Origin: an uncultured Eubacteriales bacterium | Lineage (GTDB): Bacteria; Bacillota; Clostridia; Peptostreptococcales; Anaerovoracaceae | Assembly (NCBI GenBank): GCA_902763505.1 | Contig: CACWSO010000006.1 | Span: forward strand, 56,240 to 120,239 | Reading direction: 5' to 3' | DNA length: 64,000 nucleotides | Shown here: positions 41,118-50,628 of the stretch, piece after piece | How the letters are laid out: every line of letters begins with the position of its first letter | Numbering within the stretch: the first letter of the stretch is position 1 | The notes under the pieces: generated by a model | The model's database searches: none | What the model was told of the DNA's origin: nothing | The model's input: only the letters and a program-made list of their open reading frames with translations | Position numbers and translations under genes: made by a program

Positions 41118-42209
41118 TTACTTTTTCATCTGAGCTGCTACTTCTTCAGCAAAGTTTTCTTCCTTCTTCTCGATGCCTTCGCCGACTTCGAATCTGATGA
41201 CCTTAGTCAGTTTCAGATCCTTGTCAACGGTTCCCAGATACTGAGCAACCGTCTGCTTGCCGTCTTCCGCTCTTACATAAGTCTGATCAAGCAGGCAAGT
41301 TTCCTTCAGCTGCTTGGAAACACGTCCTTCAACCAGACCCTTGAAGATCTTGTTGTCGACGATTTCTTCCTTAGCTGCTACAGCCAGACCTGCCAGCTTA
41401 GCCTTTGCTTCTTCTGACAGGAAGTTTGGCAGATAGTTGAAATTGAACTTCTTGTCTGCTCTCTTTTCAGCCAGGATGGAAGTGTCTTCGTCGCCCCATA
41501 CTCCTTCGATAGCCTTGTCGAGAAGTCCGTTCAGGATTGGCTTAGGAAGTGAGAACGGATCGTTCAGTGCGCTTTCCAGAGTGATCTTTCTGATGTTAGC
41601 CAGCTCTTCATCTGAGATTTCATCTCTGCTGACATACTGAGGGTTCATTGCTGCAACCTGCATTGCAATGTTCTTCAGTGCAGCCTTGTTGTCATCATTG
41701 TCAGCACCGTCAGCTGCAACGATAACACCAATGTTTCCGCCGCCGTGAATGTAGGACGCCAGAACTTCTCCGGAAGCCTTGTCGATTCTTCTTACTGACA
41801 TGTTTTCACCGATCTTTGCGATGAGAGCTGTCAGAGCTTCTCCTACTGTTGACTCTCCGTAAGCCATAGCCTTGAATGCATCCATATCGTTGCTCTCTGC
41901 GTCTAGAGCCAGCTTAGCCAGACCTTCTACGAATCCGATGAACTCATCGTTCTTCGCAACGAAGTCAGTTTCTGAGTTGACTTCTACGATTGCAGCTGTC
42001 TTGCCGTCTTCTGAGAAAGCAGTCTTAACGAGACCCATAGCCGCGATTCTTCCAGCCTTCTTTTCAGCCTTTGCAAGACCCTTTTCTTTCAGGATTTCAA
42101 CAGCCTGATCCATATCTCCGTCAGCTTCGACGAGAGCCTTCTTGCAGTCCATCATGCCGGAGCCTGTCATTTCACGGAGTTCTTTTACCATCTGTGCAGT
42201 TACTGCCAT
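41118..42209 (-). CDS. tsf: Translation elongation factor Ts
   Basis: 363 residues, longer than the usual 280-310. EF-Ts recycles EF-Tu. The N-terminal UBA-like domain (VKELREMTGSGMMDCKKALVE), the TDFVAKN segment and a duplicated core are present; the extra length lies in the second core region. The ATG overlaps the rpsB stop (TAATG). Confidence 0.97.
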   Translation of the reverse strand: MAVTAQMVKELREMTGSGMMDCKKALVEADGDMDQAVEILKEKGLAKAEKKAGRIAAMGLVKTAFSEDGKTAAIVEVNSETDFVAKNDEFIGFVEGLAKLALDAESNDMDAFKAMAYGESTVGEALTALIAKIGENMSVRRIDKASGEVLASYIHGGGNIGVIVAADGADNDDNKAALKNIAMQVAAMNPQYVSRDEISDEELANIRKITLESALNDPFSLPKPILNGLLDKAIEGVWGDEDTSILAEKRADKKFNFNYLPNFLSEEAKAKLAGLAVAAKEEIVDNKIFKGLVEGRVSKQLKETCLLDQTYVRAEDGKQTVAQYLGTVDKDLKLTKVIRFEVGEGIEKKEENFAEEVAAQMKK

Positions 42210-43000
42210 TACTCTTCCTCCTTCACTTCTTCAGCTTCACCCTCTGTTGCCTTTGCTTCTTCTGCTTCTTCTACTGTTTCTTCAACTTCTGGAGCTGCTT
42301 CTCCTTCGTCAAAGCTTTCGCCCTGCTTTGCTTCGATGATTGCATCTGCCATGCAGCTTGCGATCAGCTTGACTGCTCTGATAGCGTCGTCATTTGCAGG
42401 AATGATGTAATCAACATCATCAGGGTCGCAGTTTGTATCAACGATACCTACTACAGGGATTCCCAGAGTCTTAGCTTCTGAAACGGCGATCTTTTCTTTC
42501 TTAGGGTCAACGACGAAGATTGCTCCTGGCATGCCCTTCATTTCCTTGATTCCGCCAAGGTTCTTGTCGAGCTTTTCGTATTCTGCTCTGAGCTTGAGAA
42601 CTTCCTTCTTTGACAGCTTATCGAATGTACCGTCTTCTTCCATTGCTTCGATGTCATAGATTCTCTTGATTCTCTGTGAGATCGTCTTGTAGTTTGTAAG
42701 CATGCCGCCCAGCCATCTCTGGTTTACGAAGAACATGTCGCATCTCTTAGCTTCGTCTTCGATTGCAGCCTGAGCCTGCTTCTTTGTGCCTACGAAGAGA
42801 ACCGGCTTACCTGACTCAGCAACTTCCTTCATGAAAGCGTACGCTTCATCGATTTTCTTTACAGTTTTCTGCAGGTCGATAATGTAGATACCATTTCTCT
42901 CTGTGAAAATGTAAGGAGCCATCTTAGGGTTCCATCTTCTTGTCTGATGTCCGAAGTGAACACCGGCTTCGAGTAACTGTTTCATTGAAATAACTGACAT
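42209..43000 (-). CDS. rpsB: 30S ribosomal protein S2
   Basis: About 263 residues. [22 protein letters not shown] at the start and [16 protein letters not shown] in the middle are diagnostic; the C-terminus carries an acidic tail ([19 protein letters not shown]). The ATG at 42998-43000 is set by AAAGGAG. First gene of the rpsB-tsf operon. Confidence 0.97.
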   Translation of the reverse strand: MSVISMKQLLEAGVHFGHQTRRWNPKMAPYIFTERNGIYIIDLQKTVKKIDEAYAFMKEVAESGKPVLFVGTKKQAQAAIEDEAKRCDMFFVNQRWLGGMLTNYKTISQRIKRIYDIEAMEEDGTFDKLSKKEVLKLRAEYEKLDKNLGGIKEMKGMPGAIFVVDPKKEKIAVSEAKTLGIPVVGIVDTNCDPDDVDYIIPANDDAIRAVKLIASCMADAIIEAKQGESFDEGEAAPEVEETVEEAEEAKATEGEAEEVKEEE

Positions 43001-43238
43001 TCTTTTTCTCCTTTCGGTTTTTCGTCCTTCCACGCGAGGCCGCTCCGGGAAAAAACCTTCTGCACGCTTTTGCGCGACAGTCAATCGTGACCGTTAAGGC
43101 ACCGTCTTCCCTCAAACCCGCGTGTGCTGAATAATAAAAAAGTTAAATTGTTCCGGCGTTCTCCGCATCGCAGCAAAACCACCGCCATCCGCGGACGACG
43201 CCGACAATAAGTATACTTCAAAAGCAACGGCAATGCAA
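43001..43238 (-). promoter_or_regulatory. rpsB promoter and long leader
   Basis: TTGCAT (43233-43238) and TATACT (43210-43215) with a 17-base spacer form the promoter. The leader of about 200 bases before rpsB is GC-rich and has several inverted segments (for example around 43025-43080); S2 leaders of this kind bind S2 to regulate their own gene in other bacteria. No gene is seen in 43001-43336. Confidence 0.65.
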
Positions 43239-43336
43239 GAAAAAAGTGTAATAGTCCGGTGCCGTCTGGACGCAGTTTTTCTGCCCTTAAACTGATGATA
43301 ATTACTCTTTGGGTCGATTCTCTTCTGGTCAGTTTT

Positions 43337-43708
43337 CTAGCATCCTATTCTGTCGCTGTAATTTGTAATGTTTATATTATCTTTAATGTACTCGTCGTAC
43401 GCTTTTTTCAACTTAGCAAAGCAATGATTCCCGAGCCTTATGCTCATTCCTCCGAACATGATCACCTCATTGTTTCCGAGCCTGATAACATGCTGCATAT
43501 TGATAATGTAGCTTTGGTGCGGGTGCGCAAATCTCTCATCGAGCATAGGTGTCAACACATCGAATTTTCCATACACCCGAATGTCATCTCCCTCTGCAGT
43601 GTGAACGATGATTTGCCTTTTGAACTTTTCCAGGTAGAGGATATCTTCCAACTTGATCGCAAGTCTGGTTTGCCTTTTTCTAATATAGATCATTTTTTCT
43701 GTTCTCAT
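43337..43708 (-). CDS. LytTR-domain DNA-binding protein
   Basis: 123 residues, a stand-alone LytTR domain: IKLEDILYLEKFKRQIIVHT, VYGKFDVLTPMLD, FAHPHQSYIINMQHVIRLG. Such regulators bind direct repeats at promoters. No receiver or membrane domain is attached and no partner kinase is nearby, so the input is unknown. Confidence 0.88.
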   Translation of the reverse strand: MRTEKMIYIRKRQTRLAIKLEDILYLEKFKRQIIVHTAEGDDIRVYGKFDVLTPMLDERFAHPHQSYIINMQHVIRLGNNEVIMFGGMSIRLGNHCFAKLKKAYDEYIKDNINITNYSDRIGC

Positions 43709-43788
43709 TTCAAATAGACCTCCATCTAATAATCTATATCAGGCAGGTTGCATCTGGCCAGCACCGGACCCACCACATCAAATAAAAA

Positions 43789-43820
43789 AGCCCGGGCGAT
43801 TTCATTCCTCACCCGGGACT
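43789..43820 (-). terminator. Terminator after rpoZ
   Basis: CCCGGG (43791-43796) and CCCGGG (43812-43817) pair, with AG/CT extensions and a T-run on the minus strand. Confidence 0.78.
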
Positions 43821-43871
43821 ATTCCCTGTTGTTACCTGACTGCAGACCTTTTGCCGCAGTTGCTTGCCGGC

Positions 43872-44063
43872 TTAACCTTCTCTATATGTGATCAGATCCT
43901 CTGCGATTTCATTCGCTGCAATGGATACTGGCTTGCTTACTTCCTCTTCCGTAAGCTTTGGAACACCGTCAATGACCTCTCTGGCTCTCTTCGCAGCCAG
44001 AATGACCAGCGTGTAACGGCTGTCTGCCTTGGTTCTTATTTCATTTACTGATGGGTATAACAT
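43872..44063 (-). CDS. rpoZ: RNA polymerase omega subunit
   Basis: 63 residues. PSVNEIRTKADSRYTLVILAAKRAREV is the family hallmark. Omega helps assemble and stabilise RNA polymerase. It starts 2 bases after gmk, the usual arrangement. Confidence 0.93.
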   Translation of the reverse strand: MLYPSVNEIRTKADSRYTLVILAAKRAREVIDGVPKLTEEEVSKPVSIAANEIAEDLITYREG

Positions 44064-44065
44064 AA

Positions 44066-44635
44066 TTAGTCCTCCTTACCCTTTTCTATTCTCATTATTT
44101 GCTGCACTTGCCATACAGCTGCATTGATATCGTCATTTACGACCAGATAATCGTATCGATCCGCCTGGGCCATATCGTCCATGGCCTGCTGAATCCGGCC
44201 TTCAATCTGCTCCTCCGTCTCTGAACCTCTTCCCCTGATACGCTCTTTGAGCGCCTCGATTGAAGGAGGCGCGATGAAAATCAGAATCGCCTCGGGATAG
44301 GATTCCCGCACCTGAAACGCGCCGTGGTAGTCAATATCCAGCAGTACATTGTGTCCGCTCTCAGTCCACTCCACAATAGGACCTTTCGGTGTCCCGTAGT
44401 AGTTATCCACGAACTTATTGTACTCCAGGAGCTGCCCCTCATCCAAAAGCTCCAGGAACTTATCTTCGCTCACATAATAATAGTCGACGCCTTCGACCTC
44501 TCCTTCGCGAGCCGCCCTAGTTGTCATGGAAACAGAAAAGCGCATATTGCTGTCTGCCTCCAGTAGTTTCTTGCAGATTGTGCCTTTGCCGACGCCTGAC
44601 GGGCCGGATATGACAAATAATTTTCCTCTAGTCAT
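44066..44635 (-). CDS. gmk: Guanylate kinase
   Basis: 189 residues. P-loop GPSGVGKGTICKKL, substrate segment SVSMTTRAAREGEVEGVDY and EAILIFIAPPSIEALKER. It phosphorylates GMP to GDP. Located between a YicC gene and rpoZ as in other Firmicutes. Confidence 0.97.
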   Translation of the reverse strand: MTRGKLFVISGPSGVGKGTICKKLLEADSNMRFSVSMTTRAAREGEVEGVDYYYVSEDKFLELLDEGQLLEYNKFVDNYYGTPKGPIVEWTESGHNVLLDIDYHGAFQVRESYPEAILIFIAPPSIEALKERIRGRGSETEEQIEGRIQQAMDDMAQADRYDYLVVNDDINAAVWQVQQIMRIEKGKED

Positions 44636-44695
44636 CGTTTATCCTCTGGTCATCGACGTATTATACCACACTCCACGTTCTAATTACAGCAATTT

Positions 44696-45580
44696 TTACT
44701 CGATATTCTGGACTTGTTCTCTGATCTTCTCGATCTCACTCTTCGCGTCGAGCATCAGGGATGTGATTTCAATGTCATTGGCCTTGGAACCGATGGTGTT
44801 GGTCTCACGGTTCATCTCCTGCACCAGAAAGTCCAGTTTTTTGCCGATGGCGCCGCCGCCCTTTGTCAGGAACGTCTTCAACTGATCCATGTGGCTGTCC
44901 AGACGGACGAGTTCTTCTGTGATGCTTGCCTTGTCTGCGAAGATGGCCGCTTCAACCAGGATTCTCTCCTCCGGCACATCGACCTTATCCTCCAGGATAT
45001 CCTGGATGCGGCTGTACATCTTCTCCTTGTACTCGATGGCGACTTTCGGAGCGCGCTCGCCGATTTTGCGAACGATTTCTTTGATGATCTCTCCCCTTGC
45101 CAGCAAGTCTGTCGCCAGCTTCTCGCCCTCTCTGGTTCTCATCTCGTCCAGATTAGCAGCAGCCAGTTCTACTGCCTTGCAGATGGCTGCGGAAACTTCC
45201 TCCTCATCGGCTACGTCCGGAATGATCTTCAGGACGTCCGGCATGGAGGAAAGGAGCTTGATATCGATTTCCCCTTCCAGATCATAGCCGTCCTTCAGCT
45301 CTCTGAGACGTTCGATGTACTGGTCTGCAACGGGTTTGTTCAGACTGATGGTGATATCGCCTTCCGTGAGATTCTCCACGATGATGGAAACATCCACCTT
45401 TCCGCGCTTGACCTGATTTTTGATGATTGCCTTTAATTTCTCCTCTGCGAATGAATAACGCTTAGGCATCTTGATGCTGATGTCCGCGTACCTGTGGTTA
45501 ACTGTTTTGATTTCGGCGATCACGTTTCTTTTCCCGTCGGAAAATTCGCCTCTCCCGAAACCTGTCATACTTCTGATCAT
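44696..45580 (-). CDS. YicC/YloC family endoribonuclease
   Basis: 294 residues. Start IRSMTGFGRGEF, middle VNHRYADISIKMP, end FLVQEMNRETNTIGSKAND are diagnostic. YicC-type proteins form a channel-like oligomer with RNase activity. It precedes gmk, the normal neighbour. Confidence 0.93.
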   Translation of the reverse strand: MIRSMTGFGRGEFSDGKRNVIAEIKTVNHRYADISIKMPKRYSFAEEKLKAIIKNQVKRGKVDVSIIVENLTEGDITISLNKPVADQYIERLRELKDGYDLEGEIDIKLLSSMPDVLKIIPDVADEEEVSAAICKAVELAAANLDEMRTREGEKLATDLLARGEIIKEIVRKIGERAPKVAIEYKEKMYSRIQDILEDKVDVPEERILVEAAIFADKASITEELVRLDSHMDQLKTFLTKGGGAIGKKLDFLVQEMNRETNTIGSKANDIEITSLMLDAKSEIEKIREQVQNIE

Positions 45581-45652
45581 ACAATTTTCTCCTGTTTTCT
45601 CTTAATTTATGATACTATTGGTATTGTAAATCAAAAGGAGAGCTTAGTCAAA

Positions 45653-47395
45653 ATGTCCTATGACGGTGCCGTGACCTGCGCCATGACGCAGGAGCTCATC
45701 CGTGAGCTGACACAAGGCAAAATCGAAAAAATCTATCAGCCCGAGCCGGAACAACTCCTTCTGTCTGTACATACTGCAAAAGGCAGACGGAAGCTGTTTA
45801 TTTCCGCGTCCGGAAATCACTCAGCCGTCTACCTGACGGAAGCCTCTCCTGAGAATCCTGCCCATCCCCCGCTTTTCTGTATGGTGCTCAGAAAGCATCT
45901 GGGCGCCGCGCGTATCCAGTCCATCACCCAGCACAGCTGTGACAGAATCATTGAAATCGATCTGGAAACCGTCGATGAACTGGGATTCAACGTGAACAAG
46001 CGGCTCATCTGCGAGATCATGGGTAAGCATTCCAACGTGCTCCTCATCGATCTCGGGACAGGCAAAATCATCGAAAGCATCAAGCACGTCGGCATCGACG
46101 TGAACAGAGCCCGTCAGATTCTTCCGGGCAAGCACTATGAATACCCGCCTGAGCAGGAGAAGATTCCTTTCACAGAGGCAACGCAGGAGGATCTGGACTA
46201 TCTCATGGCCAATCAGCTGCAACCGGAAAGAAGTCTGCTCGCAGGTCTCAAGGGTATCTCTCCGGCGCTGGCACAGTCCATCGCCTGTGCAGATTCTCCT
46301 TACGGATTTCTGGAAGAGATGCGTTCATCCATCACCGCGGATCAGGATGCTCCCGACCATACTTCGGAATTCTGTGCTCCGCGTGTTTACGTCAAAGACG
46401 GTACGCCGGCCGATTTCCACATCGTGCCGCTTGCCGCATATGAAGCAGATGACTCCTACGAGCCGCTCTACTTCGATACCGTGAGCCAGGCTGCAGAATA
46501 CTTCTTCGTCAACCGCGAATCCTCGAACACCATCAAACAGAAATCCGGTGATTTGAAGCGTCTCATCAAAGGCCAGCTCGATAAGCTCCGCCTTAAGGTA
46601 CAGCGCCTCAACGAGGACATGGCAAAAGCAATGGATGCGGATAAGTACAGACTCCGCGGGGAACTGCTGAATGCAAATCTCCACCTGGTGAAGCAGGGCG
46701 ACAAATCCGTCACGGTCACAAGTTACTATGACGGAAGTCAGGTCGAGATACCGCTCGATCCGAAATACTCCCCTGCCCGCAACGCCCAGAACTACTTCAA
46801 GAAATACGGCAAGGCCAAGACTGCTCTCAAAGAGAAGCAGATTCAGCTGGATGAAACGATGGCCGAAATCGAGTATCTGGAATCCGTATATTCCTTTGCG
46901 GAAACAGCCGGTTCTGTGGAAGAAGTGGATCTCCTCAGAGCAGAACTGATTGAAGGCGGCTATCTCCGCTATAGAAAGAGTCGCGATGGCAGCAAAGGCA
47001 ACAGATCCGGCAAAGGCGGCAAAAACCGCGCCGCGAAACCGAAGCCGCATACTTACACCCTTCCTTCCGGGAAGACAGTTCTCGTGGGCAGGAATAATAA
47101 AGAAAACGATTTCCTGACATTCAAAAGGGCTTCCTCCTCTGACATCTGGCTGCACACCAAAGACATTCCGGGCTCCCATACGATTCTCCTTACGGAGGGC
47201 GAATCACCGACGGAAGAAGATCTTCGCATCGCTGCGCAGATTGCCGCATTTCACAGCAAAGGCAGGAGTTCCGCCAATGTCCCTGTCGATTACACCAAAG
47301 TCAGATATGTGAAGAAGCCTTCCGGCGCGAAACCGGGGTTTGTCATCTTTACACACAACAGGACACTCTATGTTGATCCTGTCGTCCCTGAATAA
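45653..47395 (+). CDS. rqcH: RqcH (NFACT family) ribosome quality control factor
   Basis: 580 residues. NFACT-N domain with YDGAVTCAMTQELIRELTQGKIEKIYQPE, coiled coils around 330-470 and an NFACT-R domain with SSSDIWLHTKDIPGSHTIL. It recruits Ala-tRNA to stalled large subunits and adds C-terminal alanine tails. I use the ATG at 45653, 11 bases after AAAGGAG; upstream in-frame starts lack a ribosome site. Older name: fibronectin-binding protein FbpA. Confidence 0.93.
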   Translation: MSYDGAVTCAMTQELIRELTQGKIEKIYQPEPEQLLLSVHTAKGRRKLFISASGNHSAVYLTEASPENPAHPPLFCMVLRKHLGAARIQSITQHSCDRIIEIDLETVDELGFNVNKRLICEIMGKHSNVLLIDLGTGKIIESIKHVGIDVNRARQILPGKHYEYPPEQEKIPFTEATQEDLDYLMANQLQPERSLLAGLKGISPALAQSIACADSPYGFLEEMRSSITADQDAPDHTSEFCAPRVYVKDGTPADFHIVPLAAYEADDSYEPLYFDTVSQAAEYFFVNRESSNTIKQKSGDLKRLIKGQLDKLRLKVQRLNEDMAKAMDADKYRLRGELLNANLHLVKQGDKSVTVTSYYDGSQVEIPLDPKYSPARNAQNYFKKYGKAKTALKEKQIQLDETMAEIEYLESVYSFAETAGSVEEVDLLRAELIEGGYLRYRKSRDGSKGNRSGKGGKNRAAKPKPHTYTLPSGKTVLVGRNNKENDFLTFKRASSSDIWLHTKDIPGSHTILLTEGESPTEEDLRIAAQIAAFHSKGRSSANVPVDYTKVRYVKKPSGAKPGFVIFTHNRTLYVDPVVPE

Positions 47396-47416
47396 TCCAG
47401 TCATACCTGAATAAAT

Positions 47417-47442
47417 AAGACCGGCTTGCGCCGGTCTTTGTA
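47417..47442 (+). terminator. Terminator after rqcH
   Basis: AAGACCGGC-TTGC-GCCGGTCTT followed by TGTATTTTCTT, 22 bases after the stop. Confidence 0.85.
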
Positions 47443-47469
47443 TTTTCTTATCCAAATCCTTGTTGTTTC

Positions 47470-48330
47470 TTAGCCGAGAATAAACTGGATCATGCTGTCT
47501 ATGACTTCGTCTCCTTTTGAGACTTTGTTTCCATTGTGAATTTCGTGGAGGAATCCAGGCCACTCGATCATGTCGACATTATTGCCTTTGCGCTTGAGAT
47601 ACTGAAAGGCTTTCCTGGTTCCTTCAATATTGCAGATTCCATCCTCCGTGCCGTGCATGAACATGGTCGGAATATCTTTCGCAGCGCCGTTGTTTTCAAG
47701 GGCTCCGCTCTCCAAGGCTTTGCCTGTTTCGAATCCATCAAGCGCGCACTGGAATGAAATGCGGCTGTGCACCATCGGATTATCGTTGTACGGCTTAACG
47801 GACTCCGGATTACCGAGGAGTTCCTCATCTACCGCACTGCTGATGCCGGCAGCCGGCGCAATCTTGCACATGAGTTTTGCAAAGGCAAGGACCGGTCCGG
47901 GAATCGGCCTGCCCAGTCTGATCCATGGTGCTGAAATCAGGTACTTCACCGGCAGATTATTGAATTCTCCTCTGTATCTGTAATCAAGGACCAGATTGCC
48001 GCCCATGCTGTGACCGTAGAGTATGATGTCTTTGCCCGGGTACTGTTTCTTAGCGTAGAGCAAAAGTTCACTGATATCTCTCAGAACTTCCTCTCTCGGA
48101 GCGCAGTGACCCTTCGGTCCGACGGAATTGCCATGACCTCTGAGGTCCATCCCAACTGTGGCGATGCCCTTCTTACGGAAGTGCTCTGCAACCCTGTCGT
48201 ATCTTCCGCCGTATTCACCGATTCCGTGAACGAGACAGACGACTCTGACCGGATTTGTGAGAGGCCAATGGACGCCCTCAATGATGCCCTTTTCCGTTTC
48301 CTTCAGTGTGAACGTTTCATACATTTTCAT
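47470..48330 (-). CDS. Alpha/beta hydrolase (monoacylglycerol lipase-like)
   Basis: 286 residues. The nucleophile elbow is YGHSMGGNLVL; oxyanion/loop VCLVHGIGEYGGRY; DLRGHGNSVGPKGH is typical of monoacylglycerol lipases; Asp in MHGTEDGICN and His in WPGFLHEIHNG complete the triad. No signal peptide. Probably cleaves lipid esters. GCAGGAGG precedes the ATG. Confidence 0.88.
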   Translation of the reverse strand: MKMYETFTLKETEKGIIEGVHWPLTNPVRVVCLVHGIGEYGGRYDRVAEHFRKKGIATVGMDLRGHGNSVGPKGHCAPREEVLRDISELLLYAKKQYPGKDIILYGHSMGGNLVLDYRYRGEFNNLPVKYLISAPWIRLGRPIPGPVLAFAKLMCKIAPAAGISSAVDEELLGNPESVKPYNDNPMVHSRISFQCALDGFETGKALESGALENNGAAKDIPTMFMHGTEDGICNIEGTRKAFQYLKRKGNNVDMIEWPGFLHEIHNGNKVSKGDEVIDSMIQFILG

Positions 48331-48496
48331 AGTCCTCCTGCAATTTCCATTTAATTACATATTTTCTGTTTTCTGTTACTCTGGCCGTTTACATTTATTG
48401 ACAACCGGAACTCTATTCACTACCTTTTATTGTGCGGGGCGCTAAACGGCCTCTCTGACTGCAGCATCACTTTTTGACAGAAAGGAGCTACATGAC

Positions 48497-48631
48497 ATGA
48501 AGCACAAATGTAGTTTTTGCGGATGCACTTATGAGACATTCTCGTTCAAACAGGGGTATGTTTGCGATGGCTGCCTTCAATATATCAAGAATATATACCC
48601 GCCTGATACTCAAGTAGTAGACAAGGATTGA
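48497..48631 (+). CDS. 44-residue zinc-finger microprotein of ClpX zinc-domain type
   Basis: The peptide begins MKHKCSFCGCTYETFSFKQG and continues YVCDGCLQYIKNIY. Two CxxC pairs (CSFC and CDGC) with the aromatic spacing resemble the N-terminal zinc-binding domain of ClpX. The AAAGGAG ribosome site is 10 bases upstream and a TTGACA is at 48398. Its last 22 bases overlap the 3' end of the convergent pseudouridine synthase gene. It could be an adaptor or anti-adaptor of a Clp protease; that is a guess from the motif. Confidence 0.7.
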   Translation: MKHKCSFCGCTYETFSFKQGYVCDGCLQYIKNIYPPDTQVVDKD

Positions 48632-49569
48632 CGCAATTTGCTCAGGACTTTCTGAAAATCTTCTGGAAGCGGGCTTTCGAACTCCATGTACTCACCCTTG
48701 ACCGGATGCACGAACCCCAGCACGCCGGCGTGGAGCATTTGTCTCTTCGCACCCTCTTTGTTCTTCGCGGGTCCGTACAGTTCATCCCCGAGCAGCGGAT
48801 GCTTGATATACGCCATGTGAACGCGAATCTGATGGGTTCTGCCAGTTTCCAATTTCGCCTCTACAAGCGTGAACTTCCCGAATCTCTCGAGCACCTTGTA
48901 ATGAGTGACCGCATTTCTGGCGCTCTCGAATCCAGGCATGCCATCTTTGATGACCGCATTCCTGAGCCGGTTCCTCGGATCCCGTCCGATGGGTTCATCC
49001 ACCGTTCCTTCGTCTTCCTTGATATTGTTGTAGACGATAGCCCTGTACCGTCTGTTGATGCTGTGTTCTTCCAGCTGTCGTGCCAGCCCGAGGTGGGCTC
49101 TGTCATTCTTTGCCGCCATCAGAAGGCCGCTCGTATCCTTATCGATGCGGTGAACGATACCCGGTCTGATGACGCCATTGATGGAGGACAGCTGATCGCC
49201 GCAGTGGTAGAGCAGCGCATTTACCAGTGTTCCGGAGTAATTGCCCGGAGCCGGGTGCACCACCATGCCTGCAGGTTTATCCACAACGATGAGTTCCTCG
49301 TCTTCATAGACCACGTTGATTGGGATATCTTCTGCTTCTGCCTCAAGCTTCTCAGGTTCAGGAATCGTGATTTCCACCCTGTCCCCTGCGCTGCATTTGT
49401 ATTTTTTTGATGTGCAAATCACACCATTGACCGATATGCCGCCCTTCTCGAACAGCTTCTGGATGAAACTGCGGGAATAATCTTCGAGACCTGCAGAAAG
49501 AACCAGGTCAAGCCTGGTTCCCTTCGTCTCTTCTGTAATATTGATTTCTTCTTTTAACAGGTTTCCCAT
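48610..49569 (-). CDS. RluD-family pseudouridine synthase
   Basis: 319 residues. N-terminal S4 domain (TRLDLVLSAGLEDYSRSFIQKL) then a catalytic domain with HRIDKDTSGLLMAAKND carrying the catalytic Asp and LETGRTHQIRVHMAYIKHPLLGDELYG. It converts uridines in 23S rRNA. 22 bases after lspA, the common order in Firmicutes. Confidence 0.94.
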   Translation of the reverse strand: MGNLLKEEINITEETKGTRLDLVLSAGLEDYSRSFIQKLFEKGGISVNGVICTSKKYKCSAGDRVEITIPEPEKLEAEAEDIPINVVYEDEELIVVDKPAGMVVHPAPGNYSGTLVNALLYHCGDQLSSINGVIRPGIVHRIDKDTSGLLMAAKNDRAHLGLARQLEEHSINRRYRAIVYNNIKEDEGTVDEPIGRDPRNRLRNAVIKDGMPGFESARNAVTHYKVLERFGKFTLVEAKLETGRTHQIRVHMAYIKHPLLGDELYGPAKNKEGAKRQMLHAGVLGFVHPVKGEYMEFESPLPEDFQKVLSKLRQSLSTT

Positions 49570-49591
49570 GTCATATGTCCCTCAGCAAGGC

Positions 49592-50038
49592 TTATGCTTC
49601 ATCCTTCAGCGCCCGCAGCGCATACAGCAGAATCAGACCGCATCCTACGCATATGCAGATATCCGCAATATTGAACACCGGGAACCACCCGAAGTCAAAC
49701 ATGTCTACAACATATCCATATGCTGCTCTGTCTATCACGTTGCCGATACCGCCGCCGCACACAAGGGAAAGCCCCACGTTGAAAAACAGCGGATTCTTCC
49801 TGCGGAAAGCGAACAGATAAATAAGTCCTGCCGCAAGCAAAACCGACGTAGACACCAGTATGATATTCTCATGCCCGGCCATCATGCTGAAAGCGACTCC
49901 TGTGTTCTGCACATAGGTGATGTGAAAGAAGTCACCCAGCACCGGAACTGATTCCCCAGGGCTGAATCCGCTCGTCATCATGAACTTGACGATGCGGTCA
50001 AAGATGATGACGCCGATGATAATCAATGCCCAGATCAT
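49592..50038 (-). CDS. lspA: Lipoprotein signal peptidase
   Basis: 148 residues with four membrane segments. Catalytic Asp pair: GGGIGNVIDRAAYGYVVDMF and FNIADICICVG; YVQNTGVAFSM is also conserved. It removes signal peptides from lipoproteins such as those at 4461 and 36753. Overlaps divIVA by ATGA. Confidence 0.95.
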   Translation of the reverse strand: MIWALIIIGVIIFDRIVKFMMTSGFSPGESVPVLGDFFHITYVQNTGVAFSMMAGHENIILVSTSVLLAAGLIYLFAFRRKNPLFFNVGLSLVCGGGIGNVIDRAAYGYVVDMFDFGWFPVFNIADICICVGCGLILLYALRALKDEA

Positions 50039-50589
50039 AATTTTCCGGTGTGTATGGTATCCTGCGTTACAATTGTCTCGAGCGGTTCTTCATCTTCCGC
50101 AACAGGCAGATCTTCGAAATCCACAATGCTGCTCACGGACAACTCTTCCCCTCTGCTCGATTCAAATCTCTGCAGTTCATTTTCAAGCATTCTCTTATAG
50201 CGGTTTCTGAACTCCTCATATCTGGCTCTGAGGTTCTGCGTTTCCTTTGTCAGTGCTTCTGATTCCTCACGGGCGTTCTTTCTCATGAGTGCCGCGTCCA
50301 GTTCCGCATTCTTGAGCAGAATCTCCGCACGCTTCTCAGCGCTTGCAGAGATATCCGTCATCAGTGATTTTGCAGCTTGAAGAGTCTCTGCAACGCTTCC
50401 CTCTGTTGTCTTGAGGCGCTGCAGCTCATCTACGAGTCTGCTATTCTCTTCACGCGTCTCGCGGAGTTCATTGAGAAGGCTGTCGAGGTCTACCGTGATC
50501 TCATCAAGAAACTCGTTGACTTCTTCTTCCTTATATCCTCTGACCGCTTTCGTGAAGACTTTTTCCTGTATATCGATAGGTCTAATCAT
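50035..50589 (-). CDS. divIVA: DivIVA-family cell pole/division protein
   Basis: 184 residues. N-terminus MIRPIDIQEKVFTKAVRGYKEEEVNEFLDE is the membrane-binding domain; the rest is a coiled coil to about residue 150. It senses negative curvature and recruits division or pole proteins. Follows sepF, the usual order. Confidence 0.92.
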   Translation of the reverse strand: MIRPIDIQEKVFTKAVRGYKEEEVNEFLDEITVDLDSLLNELRETREENSRLVDELQRLKTTEGSVAETLQAAKSLMTDISASAEKRAEILLKNAELDAALMRKNAREESEALTKETQNLRARYEEFRNRYKRMLENELQRFESSRGEELSVSSIVDFEDLPVAEDEEPLETIVTQDTIHTGKL

Positions 50590-50628
50590 CGATCGTTCCT
50601 CTCTGAAGTCCTACTTCCAGCTGAAGGA

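Noticed and set aside
46325-47179. A 284-codon open frame opposite rqcH
   Set aside because: It lies entirely inside a conserved gene on the other strand and shows no recognisable domain.
48628-49410. A 260-codon plus-strand frame opposite the pseudouridine synthase
   Set aside because: Antisense shadow of a conserved gene; no start signal.
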